In this document: positions 16,901-24,429 of the stretch, in pieces
Position numbering within the stretch: position 1 is the stretch's first letter
Layout: each line of letters opens with the position of its first letter
Program-made: the position numbers and the translations under genes
Source of the DNA: Paenibacillus pabuli NBRC 13638
GTDB taxonomy: Bacteria; Bacillota; Bacilli; Paenibacillales; Paenibacillaceae
Length of the DNA: 64,000 nucleotides
NCBI RefSeq assembly: GCF_001514495.1
Contig: NZ_BCNM01000006.1
Location: forward strand, 214,245 to 278,244
Direction of reading: 5' to 3'
Notes under the pieces: generated by a model
Database searches by the model: none
What the model saw: only the letters and a program-made list of their open reading frames with translations
Told to the model about the DNA's origin: nothing

Positions 16901-17935
16901 CTAGTCCAGCAAAGCTACAACCGAATCCAGATACTGCTCCGCCCATTGCGCAAATGGCATATCTGAATTCCAGGTCACTCGGCCTGTTGCTTTCGCTTCA
17001 CCCCACAACAATATACGTTGATATAGCAGATGTATTCTGAGGCGTGCAGCGAAGTGCTGGCATCGCTCTGCGTCTGCTGCACATACAAGCTCCCGGTAAC
17101 CGGATAAGAAACGTTTAGCGAGTTCTGGAGAGCCCTCGCTTACATACCTGGCTGTCATCTTGGTGAGATCGGCCGTACCGTCTCCAAAGTAGGAAGTCGT
17201 AAAATCAAAAAGGCCACTAATTTCCCATTCCGAAGCAAGGCTGCCATTCTTCTGAATTACAAAGTTTTCGACCTTAAAGTCCCCCATCACAAACCCGGGA
17301 ACAGCAAAGGCATGAAACGCAGATTCAGCTTCTCTCAATTGTTCGTCCACCCATTCTAGATCTTCATCCGTAATTACAGAATACTTCGCAGCATCCTGCA
17401 GCCAGTGACGGATCGTACCGTAAAGCCAGTCCAGGTATGTTCCGGCAAAGGGGACAATCCTTCCCGCTACAGGGTCGTATTCACCAGCGTCGGGTACTTT
17501 CCAGCGGTGTAATTCTGCCAATGCGTTGGCGAGCATGGTTGCGATATTTTCCTGTTCCTCCTGGGACAGTGAAGCCTTAAAGGACGTCTCATGCAGGTGC
17601 CTTCCAGGTAATCGGGGCATAATGGCATAGCTCCAGCCCAACGTGTCGGTGTCTTCATCTAGCAGATACGGATCAGGCACAGGAATTTTGGTGTGAGTCG
17701 TCAGCTGTTCTACGAAAAATTGTTCTTCCTGGAACTGTCCCGGATATAGGGGGTTTCCTTTCAGGATATACTCCCCGTGGGAGGAACGAACGAGCAGCGT
17801 CTGGCCCATCATGCCTTCTTCTGTCCGCTTATAATCGATCAGCGTTCCCAGATTAAAATGATGCAGTGCATCTTGTAATGAAGCAGAGGAAATCTCTCCA
17901 AGTGTATTGGAGCCAAAGTAAATCCGGGTTGTCAT
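16901..17935 (-). CDS. aminoglycoside phosphotransferase/choline kinase-fold protein
   Basis: A 344-residue protein kinase-like fold. EYILKGNPLYP carries the ATP-side Lys, PGFVMGDFKVENFVI matches the catalytic loop HGDxxxxN with the His replaced by Met, and SGLFDFTTSYFGD is the DFG-like Mg-binding block. Family members phosphorylate aminoglycosides, choline, homoserine or other small alcohols. Nothing here identifies the substrate, so it should not be read as an antibiotic resistance gene. GAGGAGGGAG lies just ahead of ATG 17935. It is 18 bases downstream of the TPR-SMI1 gene and probably cotranscribed with it. Confidence 0.78.
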   Translation of the reverse strand: MTTRIYFGSNTLGEISSASLQDALHHFNLGTLIDYKRTEEGMMGQTLLVRSSHGEYILKGNPLYPGQFQEEQFFVEQLTTHTKIPVPDPYLLDEDTDTLGWSYAIMPRLPGRHLHETSFKASLSQEEQENIATMLANALAELHRWKVPDAGEYDPVAGRIVPFAGTYLDWLYGTIRHWLQDAAKYSVITDEDLEWVDEQLREAESAFHAFAVPGFVMGDFKVENFVIQKNGSLASEWEISGLFDFTTSYFGDGTADLTKMTARYVSEGSPELAKRFLSGYRELVCAADAERCQHFAARLRIHLLYQRILLWGEAKATGRVTWNSDMPFAQWAEQYLDSVVALLD

Positions 17936-17953
17936 AAAGCTCCCTCCTCATGT

Positions 17954-18928
17954 TTAATCCTCAACTTCTTCGTCAGACAGGTCCATCGTATCCGCATCAA
18001 CCAGACCGCGTATAAATGCTTCAAAATGGGGCGCAAGATATGTAATCTCATAATCGTCTTCCTGATCCACATGAACGACAGCAGGCTCGCCTTCCGGGCC
18101 GCAGAATCGATAGTCCAGCATCACCACATCATGCCCGGCGGAAGGACAATCACAGATGACAATCCCGAGGTCGGGATATCCCCATTCTTCGATCATGAAA
18201 CGACTTCCAAATTCCCCGGCCAACGTATTGGATTTGTCCCGACCGATTCCAAGGATTCCGGTAATGGCGATATGATCCTCAGCCCATGAAGTTGCTGCTT
18301 CAGTTGGAAAAGCGGTGCGTGCAGGAATGCCCCCGTTTTGTGTATTCATTAGCTGAATATAGGAAGCGGGGAGCTTGTACCCCAACTCTTGTTCAATGGA
18401 GACAATTAAATCTTCATCAAATGGCGGAGATACATAGCTTTCCAGCGCATATTCACTTTGCTCCCAAAATGTTGCGGGTGCATATGTGCCCGATGCCGCT
18501 CTTAGATGATTCATCGTACCACTCTGCTCCAATGCAAATCGTTTCTCTTCATGATGCTGACGGTCCCGCTGCATCTTTTCGGCTTTTGGACGTACCCATC
18601 CAAGGAATTCGATGGTCGATTCATCATGGGGCGAGAGCTCGTCTGCCATCTCAAAAGCTTGCAGCGCCTGTTCATACCTGGCCATATGATAATAGGCGTA
18701 CCCCAGACGGTAGTGCCAGAGCGGATCGTTTGCTCCCTGCCCGTTAACGTATAGTAACTGTTGGACAGCTTCGCGGTAACGTCCTTCATTGTTAAATGCC
18801 CTTGCGAGTTGCCCAATCAACTCATAATCCCGATCAGATTCAGGGATGCGTTGAATACGTTCAATAATCAGACCGAATTGGTCTTGTTCATGCCACAAGT
18901 CTAGTTGTTCCAGCAGTTCCTTTTCCAT
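17954..18928 (-). CDS. TPR plus SMI1/KNR4 (SUKH) domain protein
   Basis: About 324 residues. Residues 40-125 form tetratricopeptide-like helices (WHYRLGYAYYHMARYEQALQAFEMA is a clear TPR unit). From about residue 170 the SMI1/KNR4 fold begins, with IEQELGYKLPASYIQLMNTQNGG, then IAITGILGIG and the late GHDVVMLDYR, all standard SUKH landmarks. Members are intracellular binding proteins; many serve as toxin-immunity proteins, others have regulatory roles. No toxin gene is adjacent, so immunity is not supported here. The start is ATG 18928 with GAGG seven bases upstream; GTG 18931 is less well placed. It likely forms an operon with the kinase-fold gene. Confidence 0.85.
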   Translation of the reverse strand: MEKELLEQLDLWHEQDQFGLIIERIQRIPESDRDYELIGQLARAFNNEGRYREAVQQLLYVNGQGANDPLWHYRLGYAYYHMARYEQALQAFEMADELSPHDESTIEFLGWVRPKAEKMQRDRQHHEEKRFALEQSGTMNHLRAASGTYAPATFWEQSEYALESYVSPPFDEDLIVSIEQELGYKLPASYIQLMNTQNGGIPARTAFPTEAATSWAEDHIAITGILGIGRDKSNTLAGEFGSRFMIEEWGYPDLGIVICDCPSAGHDVVMLDYRFCGPEGEPAVVHVDQEDDYEITYLAPHFEAFIRGLVDADTMDLSDEEVED

Positions 18929-19032
18929 CACCAGGCCTCATTTCGATAGGGGGAATGTGAACCTCTTTCCATTATATCTTACAAGCTTGCAGGATGAATG
19001 GGTATAGTATCCTATCCCGTTGAATAGAAAAA

Positions 19033-19082
19033 AACACTCCCCATGCTGAAAGCCATCAAGACAGTTCAACAAGGGGAGTGTT
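19033..19082 (-). terminator. terminator of the ribonucleotide reductase beta-subunit gene
   Basis: AACACTCCCC (19032-19041) and GGGGAGTGTT (19073-19082) form a perfect stem. Read on the minus strand it ends in a run of T after the second arm, directly behind the stop of the gene at 19122. Confidence 0.85.
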
Positions 19083-19121
19083 GTATATTTGTTTTATGCT
19101 GTGTTCAACTCATTAATTAAC

Positions 19122-20153
19122 TTACAGATCGTCAAATCCGTTATCGTCGCCAACTTTACCATAGTTACGGGACTTCGCTTCGAAGAAGTCTGTCTTAGTT
19201 GCATTCAATGCTTCGTCAGAGAACGGCTTGATCCAAGGCATGCAGTTCACATCCACGCCTTCATAAGCTTTTTCCATACCCATCAGACGCAGACGTTTGT
19301 TGGCGATATACTTGATGTAATCCTCCAGCTCGTTCAGGTCAATTCCGCGTACGTTGCTGAGTGTATAGTGTGCCCAGTTGGTTTCGAGCTCAACAGCACG
19401 GTGAATCGTTTTGTATACATAGTCCATGTTCTCTGGTGTATTCAGCTCAGGGAAGTCCACCAGCAGCTGTTTGTAAACTTCAGCGAAGAAGTAGCAGTGT
19501 TGGTTCTCATCACGCTGAATATAAGAAATCATCTGGCTGGTTGCCATCATTTTCTGGTCACGGGCCAGATTGTAGAAGAAGGCAAAGGTACTGTAGAAGA
19601 AGATACCTTCAAGTACCAGATCGGCTACCATAGCTTGGAAGAACGTCTGTGGAGACGGATTATCCCGGAACGTTTGGTAGATGTCGGCGATGAACCGGTT
19701 ACGGTCAAGCAGCACCGGATCATGTTTCCAGTATTCAAAGATTTCCTTTTGCTCCCGATCAGATACGATGGAAGAAAGGACGTAGGAATAGGATTGATTG
19801 TGTACTACTTCCTGTTGTCCAATAATGGCCGAGATGGCTTCCAGCGAGGAATCAGTGAAATAACGTTTCACGTCACCGACAAACATGGTCTGCATGGAAT
19901 CCAATACAGCGAGCAAGGAAATATTGACTTTAAACGTGCGCTGTTCTTCCGGATCCAATTGGGCAAATTGGGAAGCATCCTTGGACATGGGGATTTCATC
20001 CGCAATCCAGTGATTGAGAAGCAGTACTTTGTACAGCTTGTACATATGAGGCATGCGAATATCGTTCCAGTTCAGAATGCCGGAGCATTCACCTTCAATG
20101 ATACGGGTAGACTGGTTAGGTGCTTCGGTATTGAAAATTTTCTGCAATTGCAT
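19122..20153 (-). CDS. nrdB/nrdF-type: class I ribonucleoside-diphosphate reductase, beta (radical) subunit
   Basis: A 343-residue ferritin-like protein. GQQEVVHNQSYSYVL supplies Glu and His metal ligands and the Tyr at the usual radical position (ExxHxxxY). LEGIFFYSTF and RDENQHCYFF supply the second-half ligands Glu and Glu-x-x-His. The C-terminus DDNGFDDL is the tail that docks into the alpha subunit. It makes the radical used by the alpha subunit to reduce ribonucleotides. AAGGAGTG precedes ATG 20153. It follows the alpha gene on the minus strand, separated by 228 bases with a terminator-like hairpin and its own likely promoter. Confidence 0.93.
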   Translation of the reverse strand: MQLQKIFNTEAPNQSTRIIEGECSGILNWNDIRMPHMYKLYKVLLLNHWIADEIPMSKDASQFAQLDPEEQRTFKVNISLLAVLDSMQTMFVGDVKRYFTDSSLEAISAIIGQQEVVHNQSYSYVLSSIVSDREQKEIFEYWKHDPVLLDRNRFIADIYQTFRDNPSPQTFFQAMVADLVLEGIFFYSTFAFFYNLARDQKMMATSQMISYIQRDENQHCYFFAEVYKQLLVDFPELNTPENMDYVYKTIHRAVELETNWAHYTLSNVRGIDLNELEDYIKYIANKRLRLMGMEKAYEGVDVNCMPWIKPFSDEALNATKTDFFEAKSRNYGKVGDDNGFDDL

Positions 20154-20193
20154 TTCCGTTCACTCCTTGAATGAATTTACATTATATAACTAC

Positions 20194-20222
20194 GATGACG
20201 GAACAACCTTCCGATCGTTGTT
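20194..20222. repeat. 29-bp intergenic element, copy 1 of 2
   Basis: Bases 20194-20222 match 63626-63654 at 27 of 29 positions; the core GAACAACCTTCCGATCG is identical in both. Here it lies 41-69 bases upstream of the beta-subunit start, next to a TATAAT hexamer (minus strand, 20186-20181). AACAAC and GTTGTT at its ends are inverted, so it can also form a short hairpin. Confidence 0.6.
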
Positions 20223-20252
20223 TCCTTTTAATCCGGGATAGGGCATCTATAT

Positions 20253-20270
20253 CAACATCTCATGATGTTG
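20253..20270. promoter_or_regulatory. perfect 7-bp inverted repeat upstream of the beta-subunit gene
   Basis: CAACATC-TCAT-GATGTTG. It shares the CAACA half-site with the NrdR-like box at 23243-23258 but has a different centre. It could be an operator or a small hairpin; no direct evidence for either. Confidence 0.35.
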
Positions 20271-20294
20271 TGGTCGTGTTTTGGGCAAAAAAGT

Positions 20295-20338
20295 ACCAGG
20301 GCAACGCCATTTTGCAATCAAAACAGGGATGCCCTGGT
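20295..20338 (-). terminator. terminator or attenuator after the alpha-subunit gene
   Basis: ACCAGGGCA (20295-20303) pairs with TGCCCTGGT (20330-20338). On the minus strand the stem is followed by TACTTTTTT. It lies between the alpha and beta genes, so it may partly uncouple their expression. Confidence 0.75.
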
Positions 20339-20381
20339 GGTCATCTTGGATCTAGTGAATCTTCTTCATCACTGATTAAAC

Positions 20382-22715
20382 TTAGCTTGCACAAGAATCA
20401 CATTCTTCAATAGTCAAAGCCCGGCTGCGAACATAATAAGTTGATTTAATGCCGGCTCTCCAGGCGTGCAGATGCAGTTCCAGGAATTCCGTTGCTTTGA
20501 TATCTGGACGAACATACAAGTTGAAACTTTGTCCCTGATCGACGTGGCGCTGACGGGCAGCAGCCATATTGATGGAAGCATGTTGATCTACCATGAACGC
20601 TGTTTTATAGTACCAGATCGTTTTTTCAGACAGATCAGGTGCCGGGTTGGCAATCTTGTATGTCGTTTTTTCTTCATAGGACAACAGTTCGTAAAGCGGA
20701 TCAATGCTGGCTGTAGAACCGGCGATGATGGACGTTGAACCATTCGGTGCAATGGCGAATAACCAGGCGTTACGTACACCGTTTTGCTGTACTTCCGTTT
20801 GCAGTTCTTTCCATTGATCCGTTGTAACAAATTTGCCTACGCGCTCACCTGTCGTGTACTCCCGTTGATCGAAGTATTTACCTGTTTGCCAATCGGAACC
20901 TTGGAATTTCGGATAATGTCCTTTTTCCTTGGACAGCTCCATGCTGGCTTTAACGAGCAGATAGTTAATTTTTTCATACAGATTATCGTTATACGTGACT
21001 GCTTCTTCCGATTCCCAACGAATGCCTTCAAGAGCGAGCAGGTGGTGGAGTCCGAATGTTCCCAGACCAACCGCGCGGTACTGACTGTTGGTATATTGGG
21101 CCTGCAGCACTTCAATATTGTTGATGTCAATAACGTTGTCCAGCATACGAACCTGAATTGGTACCAGACGCTCCAATACATCATGCGGCACAGCACGTGC
21201 CAAGTGAATGGAGTTCAGGTTGCAGACTACGAAATCGCCCGGCACTTTGGAAATCACGATGCGGGTTTGTCCATCCTTCGTTACGAGTTCTTCCTTTTCA
21301 ACTACAGTTGCAGATTGGTTCTGCATGATTTCGGTACAAAGGTTGGATGAGTACACCATACCATGGGCGCTGTTCGGGTTCGCACGGTTGACGGTATCCC
21401 GGTAGAACATGTAAGGCGTACCCGTTTCCAGTTGGGATTTCATGACGCGTTTCATGATGTCAATGGCTTGAACCGTAATCCGGGACAGCAGCGGGTGGTT
21501 GACCGCTTCCTCATATTTCTCACGGAATGCGCCTTCGCCTACGGACTCATCATAGAAATCTTCCAGTCCGAGTGGACGACCATTCTCATCTTTCCAGCCC
21601 ATCACTTTTTTCGTTTCATGCGGGCAGAACAGGCTCCATTCGCCGCGGCTGGCTACTCGCTCCATGAACAGGTCCGGCAGGCAAATGCCATGGAATACGT
21701 CATGCGCACGCATCCGCTCGTCACCGTTGTTCAGCTTCAGATCGAGGAAGGCCAGAATATCTTTGTGGAATACGTCCAGATAAACGGCAATTGCACCTTT
21801 GCGGGTACCGAGCTGGTCTACGCTGACTGCTGTGTTGTTTAGTTGGCGAATCCAAGGGATAACGCCGGAACTTGTGTTTTTGTGACCACGGATATCCGAA
21901 CCACGGGCTCTGACTTTACCCAGGTAAACGCCAATGCCGCCGCCCATTTTACTCAGACGTGCTACATCCGTGTTGGAATCGAAGATGCCTTCGAGTGAGT
22001 CGTCCACGGTATCAATGAAGCAGCTGGAGAGTTGTCCTGCCACTTTTTTGCCTGCATTGGACATCGTAGGCGTAGCGGCAGTCATATACATGTTGCTCAT
22101 GGCCCAGTAAGCTTCCTTAACGAGATCCATACGTTTCTCCGCAGGCTCCTGATGCATCAGGTACATGGCAATAACCATATAACGCTCTTGAGGCAATTCC
22201 ATGACTTTTCCGTCGAAATCGTGAGCGAGGTAACGTTCTGCCAGTGTAAGCAAGCCGATGTAGTCAAACAACAGATCATTACGATAGTCGATGCATTCAG
22301 CAAGTTCGTCGATTTGCTCTTTGGTGTAACATTCCAGCAATTCTTCGCGGTAGATACCTTTCTTCACCAGATCTACGAGAAGAGGGTGGAACGCGCCGTA
22401 CGGCTCTTCCGGATATGACTTGTATCTGCGGTTGGTGGCTGCTTTTTTGTAAAGGGACGTCAGCAGGGAGCGTGCCGCTGCAAATTTCCAGTTAGGCTCT
22501 TCCTTCGTTACCAGCTCCAGTGCGCTCATCATAAAAGCGTTGCTGATCTCGTCTCCGGTAACTTCGTCGCGACGGAGCTTGCTATTAACTCCGCGTACCA
22601 GACGTTCCTTATCCAGCATGTCCAGTCCTTCCAGAATACGATCCGCATATACCGAGATGCGCATATCATCAAAGGCAAGCTGGCGGTTGTTCGGCTTGGT
22701 CACAACTTGTGGCAT
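20382..22715 (-). CDS. nrdA/nrdE-type: class I ribonucleoside-diphosphate reductase, alpha (catalytic) subunit
   Basis: About 777 residues. The N-terminus (residues 10-90) resembles an ATP-cone. GQLSSCFIDTVDDS carries the first redox Cys, SNLCTEIMQ the Asn-Leu-Cys-x-Glu active-site motif, and the extreme C-terminus ECDSCAS the Cys pair that re-reduces the active site through thioredoxin. It converts ribonucleoside diphosphates to deoxy forms. No intein or intron interrupts the frame. The start is set at ATG 22715 behind GCGAGGAA; an upstream ATG at 22736 lacks a ribosome site. A 500-base leader with an NrdR-like box precedes it. Confidence 0.93.
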   Translation of the reverse strand: MPQVVTKPNNRQLAFDDMRISVYADRILEGLDMLDKERLVRGVNSKLRRDEVTGDEISNAFMMSALELVTKEEPNWKFAAARSLLTSLYKKAATNRRYKSYPEEPYGAFHPLLVDLVKKGIYREELLECYTKEQIDELAECIDYRNDLLFDYIGLLTLAERYLAHDFDGKVMELPQERYMVIAMYLMHQEPAEKRMDLVKEAYWAMSNMYMTAATPTMSNAGKKVAGQLSSCFIDTVDDSLEGIFDSNTDVARLSKMGGGIGVYLGKVRARGSDIRGHKNTSSGVIPWIRQLNNTAVSVDQLGTRKGAIAVYLDVFHKDILAFLDLKLNNGDERMRAHDVFHGICLPDLFMERVASRGEWSLFCPHETKKVMGWKDENGRPLGLEDFYDESVGEGAFREKYEEAVNHPLLSRITVQAIDIMKRVMKSQLETGTPYMFYRDTVNRANPNSAHGMVYSSNLCTEIMQNQSATVVEKEELVTKDGQTRIVISKVPGDFVVCNLNSIHLARAVPHDVLERLVPIQVRMLDNVIDINNIEVLQAQYTNSQYRAVGLGTFGLHHLLALEGIRWESEEAVTYNDNLYEKINYLLVKASMELSKEKGHYPKFQGSDWQTGKYFDQREYTTGERVGKFVTTDQWKELQTEVQQNGVRNAWLFAIAPNGSTSIIAGSTASIDPLYELLSYEEKTTYKIANPAPDLSEKTIWYYKTAFMVDQHASINMAAARQRHVDQGQSFNLYVRPDIKATEFLELHLHAWRAGIKSTYYVRSRALTIEECDSCAS

Positions 22716-22862
22716 GAATATTCCTCGCTTTCGCATGTTTAAGAGATAAAATGGAGAAATTCTTTATATAAAGAATTGAGTGTCTTCTTACGGTGAGATA
22801 TTGATATAGATATAGACATATGCTGCGTAATGCGGACTGAACGGTGGTGACAGGGCGCCGTG

Positions 22863-22932
22863 CCTCATCTTGCAACATAGGGCAGCATACAGAACATGAT
22901 CCATATACAAGATATTCTCCTCGTCTTGCGAC
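22863..22932 (-). repeat. pair of 14-base direct repeats in the nrd leader
   Basis: Minus-strand copies GTTGCAAGATGAGG (22876-22863) and GTCGCAAGACGAGG (22932-22919) differ at two positions and start 56 bases apart. They lie in the untranslated leader of the reductase operon and may be parts of equivalent RNA elements or protein sites. Confidence 0.35.
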
Positions 22933-23034
22933 TGAAAATGCCCATGGATGGGATGCTCTGGCTTCCTTATGATCATTAAAGATGAGCAATAATGACATAA
23001 AAGGGTTCTTATGTAATCTTTTGTCTATTGCAAA

Positions 23035-23134
23035 CGCGCCTGTAAGATGAGGATACCGGGTGCAGTCCAAACAGCCCCGTTAACCTCAGTGTCAGCTCTG
23101 TTTCGAGAAAGCGATTTACACCTACAGGGACGCG
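23035..23134 (-). ncRNA. candidate structured leader RNA of the ribonucleotide reductase operon
   Basis: CGCGCCTGTAAG (23035-23046) can pair with CCTACAGGGACGCG (23121-23134), giving two helices of 4 and 7-8 pairs around a 2-base bulge and closing about 74 bases. Inside, TGAGG and CCTCA can pair again. It would be transcribed from the promoter at 23271-23243 and lies more than 300 bases upstream of the start codon. No cobalamin-riboswitch motif or other known class is recognised. Confidence 0.35.
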
Positions 23135-23242
23135 CCTTTGAAGGTGATTTCATCCTGTTTTTCACGAGATTTCAGAAGGTGACTCATAGAAGTGGGGTGA
23201 TTCGAATTTACTACATTTTGTTACTGTTATCATACTGTAACC

Positions 23243-23271
23243 CAACATATAGTGTTTGTAAACAGGGTCAA
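23243..23271 (-). promoter_or_regulatory. candidate nrd promoter overlapped by an NrdR-like box
   Basis: On the minus strand TTGACC (23271-23266) and TATGTT (23249-23244) are spaced by 16. The -10 overlaps CAACATATAGTGTTTG (plus strand, 23243-23258), which resembles the AT-rich palindromic boxes bound by the NrdR repressor upstream of reductase genes. A second weaker palindrome, TTACTGTTATCATACTGTAA, lies at 23221-23240. The position upstream of a reductase gene supports the reading. Confidence 0.5.
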
Positions 23272-23395
23272 CACCGTGAAACGTAATTCCGAGTATACCA
23301 TTTAAGCCAGGAATCCGCAAAGGAAAAGGACTGGAAGATTTGAAGATTGTTCAAAAAAATTTTTGGGTCAAATCAGATGACGTCTTCACGTCAGT

Positions 23396-23425
23396 TTGAA
23401 TTGTTACGCATTCAACTGGTAGAAT
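23396..23425 (+). promoter_or_regulatory. candidate sigma-A promoter of the thiamine-binding protein gene
   Basis: TTGAAT (23396-23401), an 18-base spacer, TAGAAT (23420-23425). It is 72 bases before the GTG start of the gene at 23497. Confidence 0.45.
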
Positions 23426-23496
23426 AAAAGTAGTCAAAAATCGACTAAAATGAGCGGCAACGGTGAATCACGGGGCCCAGAGGAGGCGGAGCGAAA

Positions 23497-23823
23497 GTGG
23501 CAATAGCAGAAGTGACCGTAATTCCAATTGGAACCGGGACGACCAGCTTGAGCAGTTATGTGGCGGATATGCAGAGAGTATTGGAAAATCAGCGGGGCAT
23601 TACATATCAGTTGACCTCCATGAGCACCATTATTGAAGGCCCGTTGAATGAGGTGTTCACCGCAATTGCAGCCTTGCATGAAGCTCCGTTTCTATCTGGA
23701 GCCCAGCGTGTCTCCACCTCCGTGAAGATTGATGATCGTCGTGACAGACCTGATGCCTCGAGCGTACAGAAGTTGCAATCTGTTCAGGATCAACTGGCAT
23801 CTCGTCAGGCACGGCCCAATTAA
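23497..23823 (+). CDS. MTH1187-family (DUF77) thiamine-binding protein
   Basis: A 108-residue protein. The N-terminal strand with VIPIGTGTTSLSSYVADM and the middle ITYQLTSMSTIIEGPLNEV are the landmarks of the MTH1187/YkoF-like fold, whose bacterial members bind thiamine or its HMP part in the cytosol. Length fits the family. The GTG start follows GGAGGCGGAG. It is a single-gene unit closed by the hairpin at 23863-23897. No thiamine biosynthesis gene or TPP riboswitch is adjacent, so a storage or sensing role is open. Confidence 0.85.
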   Translation: MAIAEVTVIPIGTGTTSLSSYVADMQRVLENQRGITYQLTSMSTIIEGPLNEVFTAIAALHEAPFLSGAQRVSTSVKIDDRRDRPDASSVQKLQSVQDQLASRQARPN

Positions 23824-23862
23824 TGGGGGTCAAAAGAGAATAGAAAATAGTCTTATATATTG

Positions 23863-23897
23863 CTGCAAGTCCCTGTTTCTGGGACTTGCAGTTTTTT
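23863..23897 (+). terminator. rho-independent terminator
   Basis: CTGCAAGTCCC (23863-23873), loop TGTTTCT, GGGACTTGCAG (23881-23891), then six T. A perfect 11-bp stem. Confidence 0.92.
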
Positions 23898-24035
23898 GCA
23901 TTTTATTTGATTAAATAATTGGATTCTTACAGACAAGAGTGGATTCTGCCGTGCCTTTCGGGTGGAAAGCACATATTTTATTGTATGCTGTCAAGCTTTG
24001 TCAGCGGGGATGTAAAAAGGAAAGGAGAAATTGCA

Positions 24036-24404
24036 ATGCCGTACAGTACAGGTCTCCTCTTTAACTCTCCAACAGGGAGTAACCGTGCAACACAACTGAT
24101 TGTTACCTGTTTGAATGATTCTCTCAATATTCCAGCCAATATCGAGCTTCAGGTCTTTCGTTGGGATACTTCCCAGACTGCGAGAATTCCGATTGGTCAT
24201 GATCTGTTTCAGTTACCTCCTCAGGCATCCAGAACGTTGTTATATGCGCTAAACACAGCGGATTATTTTGAGGTTCAGAGCGATTATTTCAGTGCAACAA
24301 GCACGGTTATTCAAGTATTCAGTTTGGACTCCACCAGTAATATTTTGCAGCGTGTGCTGCAATCGGAGATGGTGTGGGTAGACCGGTTTACGATTATTCC
24401 ATAA
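24036..24404 (+). CDS. hypothetical protein, about 122 residues
   Basis: I do not recognise the family. The protein is small, soluble and rich in Ser, Thr, Asn and hydrophobic beta-strand-like stretches (ATQLIVTCLNDS, IELQVFRWDT, STVIQVFSLDS), suggesting a beta-sandwich or coat-like protein. No signal peptide or membrane segment. ATG 24036 follows AAAGGAGAAATT; the frame is open further upstream without a start signal. The next gene begins 25 bases later and encodes an Asp-box propeller protein, so the two are probably cotranscribed and functionally linked. The sporulation-type YjcZ genes downstream make a role in spores possible but this is only inference. Confidence 0.7.
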   Translation: MPYSTGLLFNSPTGSNRATQLIVTCLNDSLNIPANIELQVFRWDTSQTARIPIGHDLFQLPPQASRTLLYALNTADYFEVQSDYFSATSTVIQVFSLDSTSNILQRVLQSEMVWVDRFTIIP

Positions 24405-24429
24405 CTTCAATATGACGGAGGTGAATGAA

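Noticed and set aside
16901..17935. Aminoglycoside resistance gene
   Set aside because: The fold is kinase-like, but the catalytic-loop His is Met and the family covers many substrates. Resistance is not supported by the sequence or context.
17954..18928. Immunity protein of a toxin system
   Set aside because: SMI1/KNR4 domains are often immunity proteins, but no polymorphic toxin gene or secretion marker is next to it.
19089..20174. Long plus-strand open frame of 361 codons
   Set aside because: It is antisense to the ribonucleotide reductase beta gene, whose metal-binding motifs and C-terminal tail are clear. The plus-strand frame has no ribosome site and no recognisable motif.
22669..23070. 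Minus-strand frame of 133 codons in the nrd leader
   Set aside because: Composition is unlike neighbouring proteins, there is no ribosome site, and it overlaps the start of the alpha-subunit gene in another frame. The stretch is better read as untranslated leader.
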